Shown here one piece after another: positions 1 to 8,985 of a stretch of 64,000 nt of DNA. Under the pieces are notes generated by a model, which was not told the DNA's origin, made no database searches, and was given only the letters and a program-made list of their open reading frames with translations. A program made the translations under genes and the position numbers. Position 1 is the first letter of the stretch. The number at the start of each line of letters is the position of its first letter. Location: contig JACKCR010000006.1 in NCBI GenBank assembly GCA_020633975.1, positions 186,001 through 250,000 on the forward strand. The letters run 5' to 3'. This DNA is from Candidatus Eiseniibacteriota bacterium (GTDB lineage Bacteria > Eisenbacteria > RBG-16-71-46 > CAIMUX01).

Positions 1-798
1 ATCCTCGCCGCCGTCTACCTAGGGCTCGATCCGACGGAGTTCTTCTCCCACGTTCGTTCGTGGAAGGTGGTGCGGGAGTTCTTTGGCGCTGCTCTCGCGC
101 CGACCCTGACCAGCGAGAGCGGTTCCGGCTACTTCCTCCTTCCGCAGATCTGGGAAGGGCTCCACGCGACGGTCGTGTTCGCCGTTGCCGGCATGGGGCT
201 CGCACTCGTGATCGGCACCGTGTTTGGCTTCCTTGCCTCGAGCGCTTGGTGGGAAGGGGAGCTGGTCGACGCGTCGAGCGGATGGACCGACCGTGCCGTT
301 CGAGCGATCGGACCGGTCGTGACCGGCACGGTCCGCGTGATCATCGCGTTCCTCCGGTCGATCCACGAACTCCTCTGGGCCATGCTCTTCCTCAGCGCGT
401 TCGGGATCTCCAATGCGGCCGCGGTGCTCGCGATCGCTCTTCCGTATGGTGGTGTGCTCGCCAAGATCTTCAGCGAGATGCTGGACGAGGCGCCGCGCGA
501 CGCCGCCTCGCTCCTTCGTGCCGCCGGGGGTGGATCGGGGACGGTTCTCCTCGTCGGGCTCATGCCTCGTGCGCTTCCCGACATCGCGACGTATTCGTTC
601 TACCGGTTCGAGTGCGCGCTCCGCTCCTCCGCCGTGCTCGGGTTCTTCGGCTTCCCGACGCTCGGGTACTACATCTCCGCGTCCTTCGAGAACCTCTACT
701 ACCGCGAGGTGTGGAGCTACCTCTACGCGCTCATCCTGTTGGTCGGCGTGGTCGAACTCTGGAGCGGATGGCTCCGTCGTCGACAGGAGTTCGCATGA
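1..798 (+). CDS. phnE: PhnE-like ABC transporter permease (5' end outside the window)
   Basis: Inner-membrane permease subunit of a phosphonate-type ABC importer. The frame is open to the first base, so the true start lies upstream; an internal GTG at 67 is the first start codon inside the window. Several hydrophobic segments are visible, and the stretch EMLDEAPRDAASLLRAAGG is the cytoplasmic EAA-type loop that contacts the ATPase. The segment FLRSIHELLWAMLF is typical of PhnE proteins. The stop overlaps the ATG of the next gene (ATGA), so the two permeases are translationally coupled and probably form one heterodimeric channel. PhnC-like ATPase and PhnD-like binding protein genes would be expected upstream but are not in view. 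Substrate (phosphonate, phosphite or phosphate) cannot be told from the sequence. Confidence 0.85.
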   Translation: MLAAVYLGLDPTEFFSHVRSWKVVREFFGAALAPTLTSESGSGYFLLPQIWEGLHATVVFAVAGMGLALVIGTVFGFLASSAWWEGELVDASSGWTDRAVRAIGPVVTGTVRVIIAFLRSIHELLWAMLFLSAFGISNAAAVLAIALPYGGVLAKIFSEMLDEAPRDAASLLRAAGGGSGTVLLVGLMPRALPDIATYSFYRFECALRSSAVLGFFGFPTLGYYISASFENLYYREVWSYLYALILLVGVVELWSGWLRRRQEFA

Positions 799-1805
799 CG
801 CGCCGAGACGAAGGCGCGAGCCCCGAAACCCGCAAGGGAGACGAAACTCCCAGAGGCGAGGTTGCCGGAATCCGTGCGGCAGCTTCGCCTGCAGATCGCG
901 CCGCGCGCGTGGACGCACTCCGCCGGGCCCGGCCGCAGCGGCGTTTCCTGCGTTTCTCGCTCTTCCTCCTCGGTGCGCTCTTCGCCTACGCGTGGGCTTC
1001 GGGCGCGTTCACGTTCGTCGATCTCGGAACCGAGCGTGCGCAGCGGAACCTGACGAGGTTCCTCGAGGAAATCCGTCCCTATCCGCTCCAAGGAGTTCCC
1101 TGGGACTTCAGCGTCTATGTGACCTGGTTTCGCGACGTCATCCTCCCGCACACTGGCGTCGCGCTCCTCGCGACACTCGCCCTCTCCGTCGCCGCGATCT
1201 TCGTGGCCGCATTCCTGGGAGCGGCGCTCGCGCCGTTCGCTGCCCGCACGCTCGCGACTCCGTCGCCGTATCTCTCGGCCGGACAAGCGCCCCGAGCTGC
1301 GACCCGACTCTTCTGGCGTGGAGCCGTCATCGTCTCGCGAGCACTCTTCGTCTTCACGAGGTCGGTGCCGGAGTACGTCTGGGCCTTCCTCTTCCTCTCG
1401 ACGCTCGGCGTCGGGCCCTGGCCCGCGGTGCTCGCGCTCGCGACGCACAACATGGGGATCCTGGGGCGTCTCTACGCCGAGTCGATCGAGAACTCCCCTG
1501 GCGCATCCAGCGTCCACTTCCGCGCCACCGGTGCGTCGCGTGCGCAGATCTACTTCGCGTCGCTGCTACCGGGAGCCCTCGGTCGGTACCTGCTCTACTT
1601 CTTCTACCGCTGGGAGACCTGCGTTCGCGAGGCGACCGTGCTCGGTCTTCTCGGCTTCGTCTCGCTCGGCTGGTTCATCCAAGACGCGCGCGCCGGCGTC
1701 CGCTACGACGAGATGTTCCACTTCATCCTGCTCGGAAGCGTGCTCATCGTGTTTGGAGACGTCGTCTCGGGATGGGTACGCAAGCGGATCCGCCAGTCGG
1801 TGTGA
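795..1805 (+). CDS. phnE: PhnE-like ABC transporter permease, second subunit
   Basis: Second permease of the phosphonate-type importer, 336 residues. The start is the ATG at 795, inside the ATGA overlap with the upstream permease. A charged N-terminal stretch of about 50 residues precedes the first membrane segment (FSLFLLGALFAYAWASG). About six membrane segments follow. FTRSVPEYVWAFLFLSTLGV and the EAA-loop region ESIENSPGASSVHFRATG are typical of PhnE and parallel the same regions of the first permease, so the pair looks like an old duplication. A linker near residues 155-175 is rich in Ala and Pro. No further transporter gene follows, so this is the last gene of its operon. Confidence 0.87.
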   Translation: MTRRDEGASPETRKGDETPRGEVAGIRAAASPADRAARVDALRRARPQRRFLRFSLFLLGALFAYAWASGAFTFVDLGTERAQRNLTRFLEEIRPYPLQGVPWDFSVYVTWFRDVILPHTGVALLATLALSVAAIFVAAFLGAALAPFAARTLATPSPYLSAGQAPRAATRLFWRGAVIVSRALFVFTRSVPEYVWAFLFLSTLGVGPWPAVLALATHNMGILGRLYAESIENSPGASSVHFRATGASRAQIYFASLLPGALGRYLLYFFYRWETCVREATVLGLLGFVSLGWFIQDARAGVRYDEMFHFILLGSVLIVFGDVVSGWVRKRIRQSV

Positions 1806-1926
1806 GCTGCGTAGCGCAGGCGAGGTAGCTCGCGATCCGTACCGGTGGGGGGAAGAGTGGGCCCGCGCCGAGGGCACGGGTCCGGAAGAGGGCGGCTTCC
1901 TTGGGGCCGCCCGGCAAAAAACGGTC

Positions 1927-1959
1927 GCCCCCTCGGCTTGGGGGGGATACCGAGGGGGC
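1927..1959 (-). terminator. Hairpin terminator candidate for the leftward gene
   Basis: Perfect 10-bp inverted repeat GCCCCCTCGG / CCGAGGGGGC with a 13-nt loop, between the convergent permease operon and the small secreted-protein gene. Read on the minus strand the stem is followed within five bases by a run of six T, so it fits a rho-independent terminator for the gene ending at 2035. The surrounding 1806-2034 is GC-rich and holds no gene. Confidence 0.6.
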
Positions 1960-2034
1960 TTCCGTTCGGGCCTCTCGGCCCGGGTGGACCGGCCCGGCCT
2001 ACGCCGGACCGCCTTGCGTCCTTGTGGGTGACGA

Positions 2035-2397
2035 CTACTTCTTCACCCAGTGACCTTCTACCCAAACCCATCGATGCTGGACGGGACGCCAGTCCCAGTG
2101 TCCGCTCACCCAGATCCAGTCCTTCCGCGGGGCGGGATCTGCCACCACCACCTTCACGGGCGGCGCGGCCGGGATCGCAACATGGACGGTCGCCCTGGTC
2201 AGGGCCACCGCGGGAGCTACGACTACCGGGGTGCCGACTGCGGGAGCCACGACTGCGGGAGTCACGACTGTGACGTGAGTCCGATGGGCCTTCCCTTTGA
2301 CGACGACGACCTTCTTCGCCTCCGCGACGCTGGCGGAGAGAACGGCGGCTCCCAGGAAGAGGGCGCTGAGGAACAGAGCTTTCGAGGTGGTGCGCAT
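2035..2397 (-). CDS. Small secreted protein with WxxGHW repeats
   Basis: 120-residue exported protein. The start is ATG at 2397, preceded by AAGGAG at good spacing; it opens with a signal peptide (MRTTSKALFLSALFLGAA, cleavage near ASVAEA). The middle is a Val/Ala/Pro-rich run made from a 15-bp DNA repeat (TPAVVAPAVGTPVVVAPAVA). The C-terminus carries two copies of a W-x-x-G-H-W motif (WVSGHWDW and WVEGHWVKK), like the YXWGXW repeat family of small envelope proteins, whose function is unknown. It stands alone and converges on the permease operon. Confidence 0.7.
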   Translation of the reverse strand: MRTTSKALFLSALFLGAAVLSASVAEAKKVVVVKGKAHRTHVTVVTPAVVAPAVGTPVVVAPAVALTRATVHVAIPAAPPVKVVVADPAPRKDWIWVSGHWDWRPVQHRWVWVEGHWVKK

Positions 2398-2697
2398 GGT
2401 GTGCTCCTTCGTTTCTGGTTCCGATTCACCCGCCCTCTCGGGTTGTTTCCAGGTACAGAGAAAGCGTCGTGCCAACGGCCGGGGCTTCCTCGGTACACTG
2501 CCGGAGCGTGCAGGAACCCCGCAAAAAATAGGGTCAGGAAGCCGATAGAAAGAAGGGACGACGAGACTCGGCGTGATGCGGTGTCAGGTCGGTACCGGGC
2601 CTAGTGTCCCTCCGCGTTCACCGGCTGTCCGCGTCGGGACGATACCGGAGAGGGCGAACCACCGGCTCCGCACCGTGCTAGGACTCTGTTCGTCAGT

Positions 2698-2727
2698 TTG
2701 ACCTGTCCGGTTTTTGGGTGATATTCT
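2698..2727 (+). promoter_or_regulatory. Sigma-70-type promoter of the HNH gene
   Basis: TTGACC at 2698-2703 and TATTCT at 2722-2727 with an 18-nt spacer. Transcription would begin near 2734, about 30 bases before the ATG at 2766, and rules out the upstream in-frame start at 2718. The rest of the 2398-2697 gap shows no gene or structured element that I recognise. Confidence 0.6.
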
Positions 2728-2765
2728 GCTGCTCACTGAGGTTCGGTCCCTGGGAGCACGACCAC

Positions 2766-3353
2766 ATGCTCGAACAGCCGACATTGGTGTTGAATCGACA
2801 CTGGGTCCCGATCGGTACCGTCTCGGTCCGAAGCGCTCTCTGTTTGCTCTATCGGGAAGCCGCCCGGGCCATCCTGCCCCAGGACTACAGCCTCCACGAC
2901 TTCGACTCCTGGGCCAGCCTTCGTCCCGAAGACAACGAACCCGCGATCTCCACGGTCAAGCTCCGGATCAAGGTGCCGGAAGTGCTCCTGCTCACCCAGT
3001 ACGGCGCCTTCCCCCGGCGTCGCGTCACCTTCTCCCGGAAGAATCTCTATAGACGCGACCTCTACACTTGCCAGTACTGCGGCGCGAAGCCCGCACTCCA
3101 CGACCTCTCGGTCGACCACGTCGTCCCGAGGTCGCGAGGGGGAACGTCGACCTGGGAGAACTGCGTCCTCGCCTGCCTCCGCTGCAACCGGAAGAAGGCG
3201 AACCGGACGCTCCGCGAGAGCGGTCTCCGTCTCACCCGCGCCCCCCGTGAACCGCGGTGGTCGCCGTTCGTCACCATTCCGGTGGCGCAGCGACGGACGT
3301 CGTGGGAGCAGTTCATCTCGAACGAGTACTGGAACGTCGAGCTGAGCGAGTAG
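2766..3353 (+). CDS. HNH endonuclease family protein
   Basis: 195-residue protein of the stand-alone bacterial HNH family whose N-terminal part reads LVLNRHWVPIGTVSVRSA. The start is ATG 2766, with GGGAG nine bases upstream and a matching promoter. The HNH module lies at about residues 100-145: the zinc-type pair C102xxC105, the DH of DHVVPRSRGG at 117-118, N132, and a second pair C137xxC140. The family is widespread, usually single-copy and not tied to a mobile element; its cellular role (DNA repair or nucleic-acid processing) is not established. Monocistronic here. Confidence 0.85.
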   Translation: MLEQPTLVLNRHWVPIGTVSVRSALCLLYREAARAILPQDYSLHDFDSWASLRPEDNEPAISTVKLRIKVPEVLLLTQYGAFPRRRVTFSRKNLYRRDLYTCQYCGAKPALHDLSVDHVVPRSRGGTSTWENCVLACLRCNRKKANRTLRESGLRLTRAPREPRWSPFVTIPVAQRRTSWEQFISNEYWNVELSE

Positions 3354-3550
3354 GGGGACGAGCGGCGCAGCGTGTGCCGCCGCGAGTTCCCGCTCTAGGC
3401 ATCACCGTCCCCACCCCCGGTGCGGGGAATCCCTCACTTGGCCCCTGCCCATCCGTTCCGAAGAATTAGCCAGAATTCAACGATGTTCCAACGACCATTC
3501 TTGGGGCTTCAGGGCGAGCGCTCGGGTGTCCGCCAACGCGGAGGAAGCAG

Positions 3551-6500
3551 ATGGCTTTTCGTAGCCGGGAACGGGTTGAGGTTGGGAGGACGGCGGAGCG
3601 ACTGGCCGGGAACGGGACGGCGATCCCGGGTACCCAGGGCCCCACGCCAAGAAGTGGAATCCCGGCTCCCAAGTCCATCTGTGACAGAGCGCTCCCCCTG
3701 GAACCCCGGAATGGATCGTTGGCGATTTCGGGCCTCGTGGCCTTCTTCCTGTCTCTGACCCTCCTCGCGGCCCCCGCCTTCGCAGTGACGAACGAGGATT
3801 GCTTCGACTGTCACGACGACTTCCCGGTCACGAAGTTCTCGAAGTCGATCCACCGGGATCTGGACTGCATCGACTGCCACGAGGACGCAGACGTCGAGGA
3901 GCTGCCGCACGAAGAGGACATGAGTCCGGTCTACTGCGGAAACTGTCACGATGACGCGCAGCTGGACTACGACTCGAGCTCCCACGGACAAGCGCTCAAG
4001 CGCGGCGATCGTCTCGCCCCGAAGTGCTCGAGCTGTCACGGCATGCACGACATCATGCCGCCGTCGAATCCGTCGTCCAAGACCTACAAGATGAACGTGC
4101 CGTATCTCTGTGGCGAGTGCCACCGGGAAGGAGCCGAGGTCGCGCGGACGCGCAACATCGGCGAGCACAACATCATCGAGAACTACTCGCAGTCGATCCA
4201 CGGTGAGGGTCTCTTCAAGAAGGGACTGACCGTCACGGCGACCTGCAACAGCTGTCACCGCAGCCACCGGATCCTTCCGCACACCGATCCGAACGCCTCG
4301 ATCTCCCCGCGCAACATCGCGCGCACCTGTATGCAGTGCCACTCCCGGATCGAGGAAGTGCACGACAAGGTCATCCGCGGTGAGCTCTGGGAGAAGAAGC
4401 CGGGCGCGATTCCGGCATGTACGGACTGCCACCTCCCGCACAAGGCGCGCAAGGAGACGGTCGCCCTCACCATCTCCGACATGGCGTGCATGAAGTGCCA
4501 CGACCAGGTCGTCTACCAGGTTGCGGACGGCGACTCGGTCGCACTCGCCGCGGTCGACCACAACACACTCGACCGGTCGACCCACACGAACATTCCGTGC
4601 GTGAAGTGTCACAGCGACATCGATCCACAGCTCGCCCGCCCCTGTGAGCCGGCGAACAAGGTCGACTGCGCGGCGTGCCACGCCAAGATCTCCGACGAGT
4701 ACTTCGCGAGCGGCCACGGTCGTGCCCATCTCGAGGGGATCACGCAGGCGCCGTACTGTACGGACTGTCACGGGGATCACAACGTCCTCGCCCACAGCAA
4801 CGACGCGTCCCCGACCTTCCGCGCCCAGGTGCCGACGCTCTGCGGCGAGTGCCACAAGGACGGCGGCAAGGCGACGGAGGTGAGCGACCACGAGCAGATG
4901 AACGCGGGGACGAACTACGCGACGAGCGTTCACGGCCGCGGCCTCGTCGAGAAGGGGCTCCTGCCGAGCGCCATCTGTATCGACTGCCACGGTTCGCACA
5001 TGATCTTGGAGAAGGACGACGACCGCTCGCTCGTCAACGCCAAGAACCTCCCCTCGACCTGCGGCAACTGTCACCAGGGGATCTTCAAGCAGTACATCAA
5101 GAGCGTTCACTACGACGAGAATGCTCTGATCGCCACGTCCGCGGTCGAAGAGGGCGACAGCTCCGTGACCGACAAGGTGGAGAGCGCGGTCGAGGTCGAA
5201 GCGAACACCTCGAACGTGGAGGAAGTCCTCGCGGAGCGTGAACGGGCCGCAGCCGGCTCTGACTCGTCTTCCGTACCCCTCCATCACGCCATGCAGAAGG
5301 ATGAGCATGGGAAGCCGCACCTTCCCACCTGTGCCGACTGTCACTCCTCGCACACGATCAAGCACGTCCAAGGCGACGCGTTCATGACCGAGGTGACTCA
5401 CCAGTGCGGTTCCTGCCACGAGCACCTGGCCGAGACCTACCTCGAGACGATGCACGGAAAGGCCTACGCGCTCGGATACATCGAGGCCGCGAAGTGCTCC
5501 GACTGTCACGGGGCGCACGAGATCCTCGCGATCAACGATCCGGAGTCGTCTGTCGGGTTCCGGAACATCGTCGACACGTGCAAGAAGTGTCACGAGGACG
5601 CGAACCAGCGGTTCGCCGGCTACCTGACGCACGCGACCCACCACGACGAAGAAAAGTACCCGATCCTCTACTACACGTACTGGGCGATGACCTTCCTTCT
5701 CCTCGGCGTGTTCTCGTTCTTCGGGCTCCACACGCTGCTCTGGCTGCCGAAGTCGTTCCGCGCGATGGTGGATCGGGCCAAGGAGCGGAAGAAGAGTGAG
5801 ACGACCCCGCGGTACTTCATCCGCCGGTTCACCGCAGCCCAGAGGCTCACGCATCTCTTCGTCATCGTGAGCTTCCTCTCGCTCGCAGCAACCGGAATGC
5901 TGCTCAAGTTCTCGACGATGCCATGGGCGAACTGGCTCGCGAATGCCCTCGGTGGCGTTCGGAACGCGGGGAATATCCACCGCGCGGCCGCGGTGTTGAC
6001 GTTCTTCTACTTCGCGTTCCACCTCACGTGGCTCGCGGTCTTCAAGCACAAGAGGCGGCTCACCCTACTCCAGCTCATCTTCGGACCCAACTCGATGATG
6101 TTCAACAAGAAGGACATCTTCGACTTCTGGGCGACGATGAAGTGGTTCTTCGGAGCAGGGCCGCGTCCGAACTACGGCCGGTTCACCTACTGGGAGAAGT
6201 TCGACTACCTCGCAGTGTTCTGGGGTGTCGCGGTGATCGGTGCGACCGGACTCATGCTCTGGTTCCCCGAGTTCTTCACGAAGTTCATCCCCGGCTGGCT
6301 GCTCAACGTCGCCACCATCATCCACAGCGACGAAGCGCTCCTCGCCGTCGGATTCATCTTCACGGTGCACTTCTTCAATACGCACCTTCGCCCGGAGGCG
6401 TTCCCGATGGACACCGTGGTGTTCACCGGACTCACTCCGCTCGAAGAGTTCAAGCACGACCGGCCGAGAGAGTACGAAGAGCTGCGGGCCTCCGGTGAAC

Positions 6501-6637
6501 TCCGGAAGCGCGTCGTCTCGAAGACGGTATCGAAGCGGCGGGAGATCACGATCCGATTCTTCGGATACACCTTCCTCGGAATCGGCGTGACCCTGATTGC
6601 GCTCATCATCTACTCGGTGCTCTTCGGCTACAAGTAG
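3551..6637 (+). CDS. Membrane-bound 19-heme cytochrome c with C-terminal b-type domain
   Basis: 1028-residue electron-transfer protein. I count 19 CxxCH heme-c motifs between about residues 84 and 680, from CFDCH to CKKCH, many followed by a distal His as in CADCHSSH. After the last heme come membrane segments (from about residue 704, [20 protein letters not shown]) and a cytochrome-b561-like domain with His residues in [22 protein letters not shown] and IIHSDEALL that could bind heme b. This layout suggests quinol oxidation in the membrane coupled to a long periplasmic heme wire. The ATG at 3551 has GGAGG six bases upstream, but the signal-like segment is only at residues 56-78 ([20 protein letters not shown]), so a TTG near 3719 is an alternative start. 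An Ala/Glu/Val-rich low-heme linker sits at about residues 535-575. Confidence 0.9.
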   Translation: MAFRSRERVEVGRTAERLAGNGTAIPGTQGPTPRSGIPAPKSICDRALPLEPRNGSLAISGLVAFFLSLTLLAAPAFAVTNEDCFDCHDDFPVTKFSKSIHRDLDCIDCHEDADVEELPHEEDMSPVYCGNCHDDAQLDYDSSSHGQALKRGDRLAPKCSSCHGMHDIMPPSNPSSKTYKMNVPYLCGECHREGAEVARTRNIGEHNIIENYSQSIHGEGLFKKGLTVTATCNSCHRSHRILPHTDPNASISPRNIARTCMQCHSRIEEVHDKVIRGELWEKKPGAIPACTDCHLPHKARKETVALTISDMACMKCHDQVVYQVADGDSVALAAVDHNTLDRSTHTNIPCVKCHSDIDPQLARPCEPANKVDCAACHAKISDEYFASGHGRAHLEGITQAPYCTDCHGDHNVLAHSNDASPTFRAQVPTLCGECHKDGGKATEVSDHEQMNAGTNYATSVHGRGLVEKGLLPSAICIDCHGSHMILEKDDDRSLVNAKNLPSTCGNCHQGIFKQYIKSVHYDENALIATSAVEEGDSSVTDKVESAVEVEANTSNVEEVLAERERAAAGSDSSSVPLHHAMQKDEHGKPHLPTCADCHSSHTIKHVQGDAFMTEVTHQCGSCHEHLAETYLETMHGKAYALGYIEAAKCSDCHGAHEILAINDPESSVGFRNIVDTCKKCHEDANQRFAGYLTHATHHDEEKYPILYYTYWAMTFLLLGVFSFFGLHTLLWLPKSFRAMVDRAKERKKSETTPRYFIRRFTAAQRLTHLFVIVSFLSLAATGMLLKFSTMPWANWLANALGGVRNAGNIHRAAAVLTFFYFAFHLTWLAVFKHKRRLTLLQLIFGPNSMMFNKKDIFDFWATMKWFFGAGPRPNYGRFTYWEKFDYLAVFWGVAVIGATGLMLWFPEFFTKFIPGWLLNVATIIHSDEALLAVGFIFTVHFFNTHLRPEAFPMDTVVFTGLTPLEEFKHDRPREYEELRASGELRKRVVSKTVSKRREITIRFFGYTFLGIGVTLIALIIYSVLFGYK

Positions 6638-6690
6638 CCGGAAGGACGCGAGACCTCAGCAACTGGGAGCCCGTCACTCCCACGATGGAG

Positions 6691-6717
6691 CGAGGCCGGC
6701 CGACGAGGTCGGCCTCG
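6691..6717 (+). terminator. Hairpin after the multiheme cytochrome gene
   Basis: CGAGGCCGGCC and GGTCGGCCTCG pair over 11 positions (one G-U) with a 5-nt loop, 54 bases after the stop codon. Only a weak T-rich tract (GTGTTTG) follows, so it is a terminator candidate rather than a certain one. Confidence 0.5.
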
Positions 6718-6861
6718 GTGTTTGCGGCGGATCCGCCTTTCGGCGACGCTTCCTTCCTGCACCGGCCTTCGCCGACCGAACCAAGTCCCCGCCCGCCGAA
6801 ACCTCGCCTGCTCGACGATTCCCACCTGGTTCCTGTACCGTGGCCAGTGGAAGGAGGCAAG

Positions 6862-7869
6862 ATGTCCAAGATAGGGATCGCGCTCCTCGCCCTAGCCGGG
6901 CTCGTCCTTCTCGATTTCCTCCTGCGCCGCATGGAGGCTCGCGGCTGGATCTACTACCGGAAGGGAAGTGGTGCGGGCGGTCTCGGCCCCGCGTTGGAAC
7001 AGCTCCACGGCGCCTTCGACTCCGACGTCAAAGCTGCGGTCGAGTACCAGCAGGAGGAGGAGATCGAGGAGACCCGGGTCGGCGAGCCGAAGACGCCGTC
7101 AGCACCGGCCGTGCCAGCAACGCCGGCTGTCCCAGTAACACCGCCAACGCCAGCCACACCGGCGACGCCGTCGACAACAGCAACGCCGGCGACACCAGCA
7201 ACGCCGGCGACACCAGCAACGTCAGAAGCCCCAGCGGCCCCGGTGACAACGCCGACGCCCCCAACGCCTCGGCAACCCCGCTGTGGCCCGGCGATCCTTC
7301 TGCTCTCGAGTTTCGTCGCGCTCGGTCTGATCGGCTGTTCGCTCGATCGCACATCCTGGACCACGGACGGATCCTACCGTGCGACGGAGACCGCGATCGA
7401 CGGCACGACGCGGGCCGTTTCCCGGAGTGCCAGCATCGTACCCAGCCCGAGTCGAAACGATCGGATCCGACTCTGTGGCGAGACGTGGATCGGTCTGCAG
7501 ATGTACTTCTCGCCGAGCGACCACGGTACGGTGGCCGAGTTCGAGGCGCGGCTCGACGGATCGCTTTGCGACATCGGCGTCCATGACGTGATCGGCGGGC
7601 ATGCGATCGTTTGGGGTCCAGTGCCTGGCGACGAGGACTTGACGACGGGGATACGGTCCGACGAGTGGACGCTGTCGGGAACCCTGGAGGTCACGGAGTT
7701 CGCGCGGGTCGGATCGCCGCCGAAGCGGGTCGATGAAGAGAAGGTCGTCGAGACGATGCGCGGAGTCTTCCACCTGGTTGCGTCGCACGTCGATGGAGAT
7801 ACGATTCGGCTCGACGACGGGTCGTTCGATCTCTCCGTGATCGCCCGTCGGTACCGGTTCGAGCCGTGA
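6862..7869 (+). CDS. Membrane protein with Thr/Pro/Ala-repeat linker and lipoprotein-like second half
   Basis: 335 residues; start ATG 6862 has AAGGAGG four bases upstream. It looks like two units in one frame. Residues 1-80 hold a membrane anchor (IGIALLALAGLVLLDFLL) followed by MEARGWIYYRK and LEQLHGAFDSDVKAAVEY, reminiscent of the small DUF6191-type membrane proteins. Residues 83-148 are a low-complexity run of TPATPA repeats encoded by an 18-bp DNA repeat. Residues 152-170 are again hydrophobic and end in LIGC, a consensus lipobox, followed by about 165 residues with no recognised domain. Either it is one protein with two membrane segments, or the repeat tract joined a small membrane-protein gene to a lipoprotein gene. 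Function unknown. Confidence 0.55.
   Translation: MSKIGIALLALAGLVLLDFLLRRMEARGWIYYRKGSGAGGLGPALEQLHGAFDSDVKAAVEYQQEEEIEETRVGEPKTPSAPAVPATPAVPVTPPTPATPATPSTTATPATPATPATPATSEAPAAPVTTPTPPTPRQPRCGPAILLLSSFVALGLIGCSLDRTSWTTDGSYRATETAIDGTTRAVSRSASIVPSPSRNDRIRLCGETWIGLQMYFSPSDHGTVAEFEARLDGSLCDIGVHDVIGGHAIVWGPVPGDEDLTTGIRSDEWTLSGTLEVTEFARVGSPPKRVDEEKVVETMRGVFHLVASHVDGDTIRLDDGSFDLSVIARRYRFEP
7108..7254 (+). repeat. 18-bp tandem repeat coding for Thr/Pro/Ala linker
   Basis: Repeated ACGCCGGCGACACCAGCA units and degenerate relatives inside the preceding gene. The period is a multiple of three, so expansion or contraction keeps the reading frame. Confidence 0.7.
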
Positions 7870-7945
7870 GCCCGGAGCCGTGAACCCCGAGCCGCGAACC
7901 CCGAGCCGCGAGCCGTGAGCCGTGAGCCCTGAGCCCCCGTGGAAC
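7861..7945. repeat. Ten-base tandem repeat
   Basis: About eight copies of a decamer close to GAGCCGTGAG (variants GAGCCGCGAA, GAGCCCTGAG), starting at the stop codon of the preceding gene. Non-coding; a simple minisatellite. Confidence 0.75.
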
Positions 7946-8055
7946 CTCTCGCGTCACTGCCTTGTTCCTAGGAGGTTCGCGATCGAGGTTGGCGATCGAG
8001 GTTGGCGACTCGTATCGATCACGGATTGGAAAGATGCCGGAGAGCGAGGTGCCGC

Positions 8056-8844
8056 ATGTCTGAAAGTGGATTGGCGTTCGATGACCACGGAGGCGCCGGG
8101 GAACTGGTCGTCCTTCTCCCCGGCGCCGGTGACGTCCGGTCCGAGAACCGGTTTCTCGTGCCGGCCCTTGCGGAGGCGGGATATCGCGTGATCAATGCGG
8201 ACCTGCCGGGGCACGGGGAGTCGCCGCCGCAGAGGTCTTACGGAGTCGCGGCGGCGGCCGACGCACTTCTCTCTCTCATTCGTCAGCTCGACGCCGGTCC
8301 CGCTCACGTCGTTGGAACTTCATTCGCTCCTGCCGCGGCCGCCTGGGCGGCGGGAACCGAGCCGGGCGCGGTCCGCTCGATCGTCGCGATCAGTGCTCAC
8401 ATGGAAGCGGAGGAAACGTTCAGTAGTCGGATGCTCGGAGCGACGGTGTCCGGAATGCTCCGCGGTCCGTGGGCTGCTCCGATCTGGGGCCGGATGTACC
8501 GCTCGTGGTACAAGAGCGGAGTCCCAGCCGACTTCGATGCTGAGCTAGGGAAGATGGGCGCGATGCTGAAGCGTTCCGAAGCGCGTCGCGCCGTCCGCGA
8601 GACGCTCACTGCGCATCGCCGCGGGCTGTCGGCGAAGATCGACGCCTGCACCTGTCCGGCGCTCGTGATCTTCGGAGCGGCGGACGACCACTTTCCGGAC
8701 CCGGCCAAGGAAGCCGCGCACGTCGCGAAGCGCCTTCGTGGCGAGTTCAAGATGGTCGAGGGAACAGGTCACTATCCGCATGTCGAACGGCCGGACCTCG
8801 TCATTCCGGCCGTCCTCGACTTCCTGAGGCGCATGCCCCGCTAG
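8056..8844 (+). CDS. Alpha/beta hydrolase
   Basis: 262-residue soluble alpha/beta hydrolase. Start ATG 8056 has GAGG six bases upstream. The oxyanion-region segment VVLLPGAGD, the DLPGHGES strand-loop, the nucleophile elbow VVGTSFAPA (Ser89), the acid region GAADDHFPDP (Asp210/211) and the histidine loop GTGHYPHVERP (His239) form a complete triad. The elbow is G-x-S-x-A rather than the usual G-x-S-x-G. Substrate unknown; the gene stands alone between two repeat tracts. Family assignment is firm, specificity is not. Confidence 0.85.
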   Translation: MSESGLAFDDHGGAGELVVLLPGAGDVRSENRFLVPALAEAGYRVINADLPGHGESPPQRSYGVAAAADALLSLIRQLDAGPAHVVGTSFAPAAAAWAAGTEPGAVRSIVAISAHMEAEETFSSRMLGATVSGMLRGPWAAPIWGRMYRSWYKSGVPADFDAELGKMGAMLKRSEARRAVRETLTAHRRGLSAKIDACTCPALVIFGAADDHFPDPAKEAAHVAKRLRGEFKMVEGTGHYPHVERPDLVIPAVLDFLRRMPR

Positions 8845-8855
8845 CACGTTGGCTG

Positions 8856-8985
8856 CGGGCCCGTGCTCGCTCCGGAGCCGGTGCCCGCGCTCGCTCGCGG
8901 GGCCTACGCTCGTTCCGGGGCTCGCCCTTGTTCCCATGCTCGCGCTTGCTTCGGGACTCGCCTTCGCTTCGAGACGTCTCGCGTG
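8856..8985. repeat. Degenerate minisatellite
   Basis: Imperfect repeats around CGCTCGTTCCGGGGCTCGC with a period near 16-18 bases, filling the gap between the hydrolase and the convergent MauG-type gene. No coding potential. Confidence 0.5.

Noticed and set aside
2766-3353. HNH gene as part of an intron or intein
   Set aside because: It has its own promoter and ribosome site and interrupts no other gene.
3509-6049. Long open frame on the minus strand opposite the multiheme cytochrome
   Set aside because: It is an Arg/Val-rich mirror of a GC-rich gene with no family signature; the plus strand has 19 CxxCH motifs.
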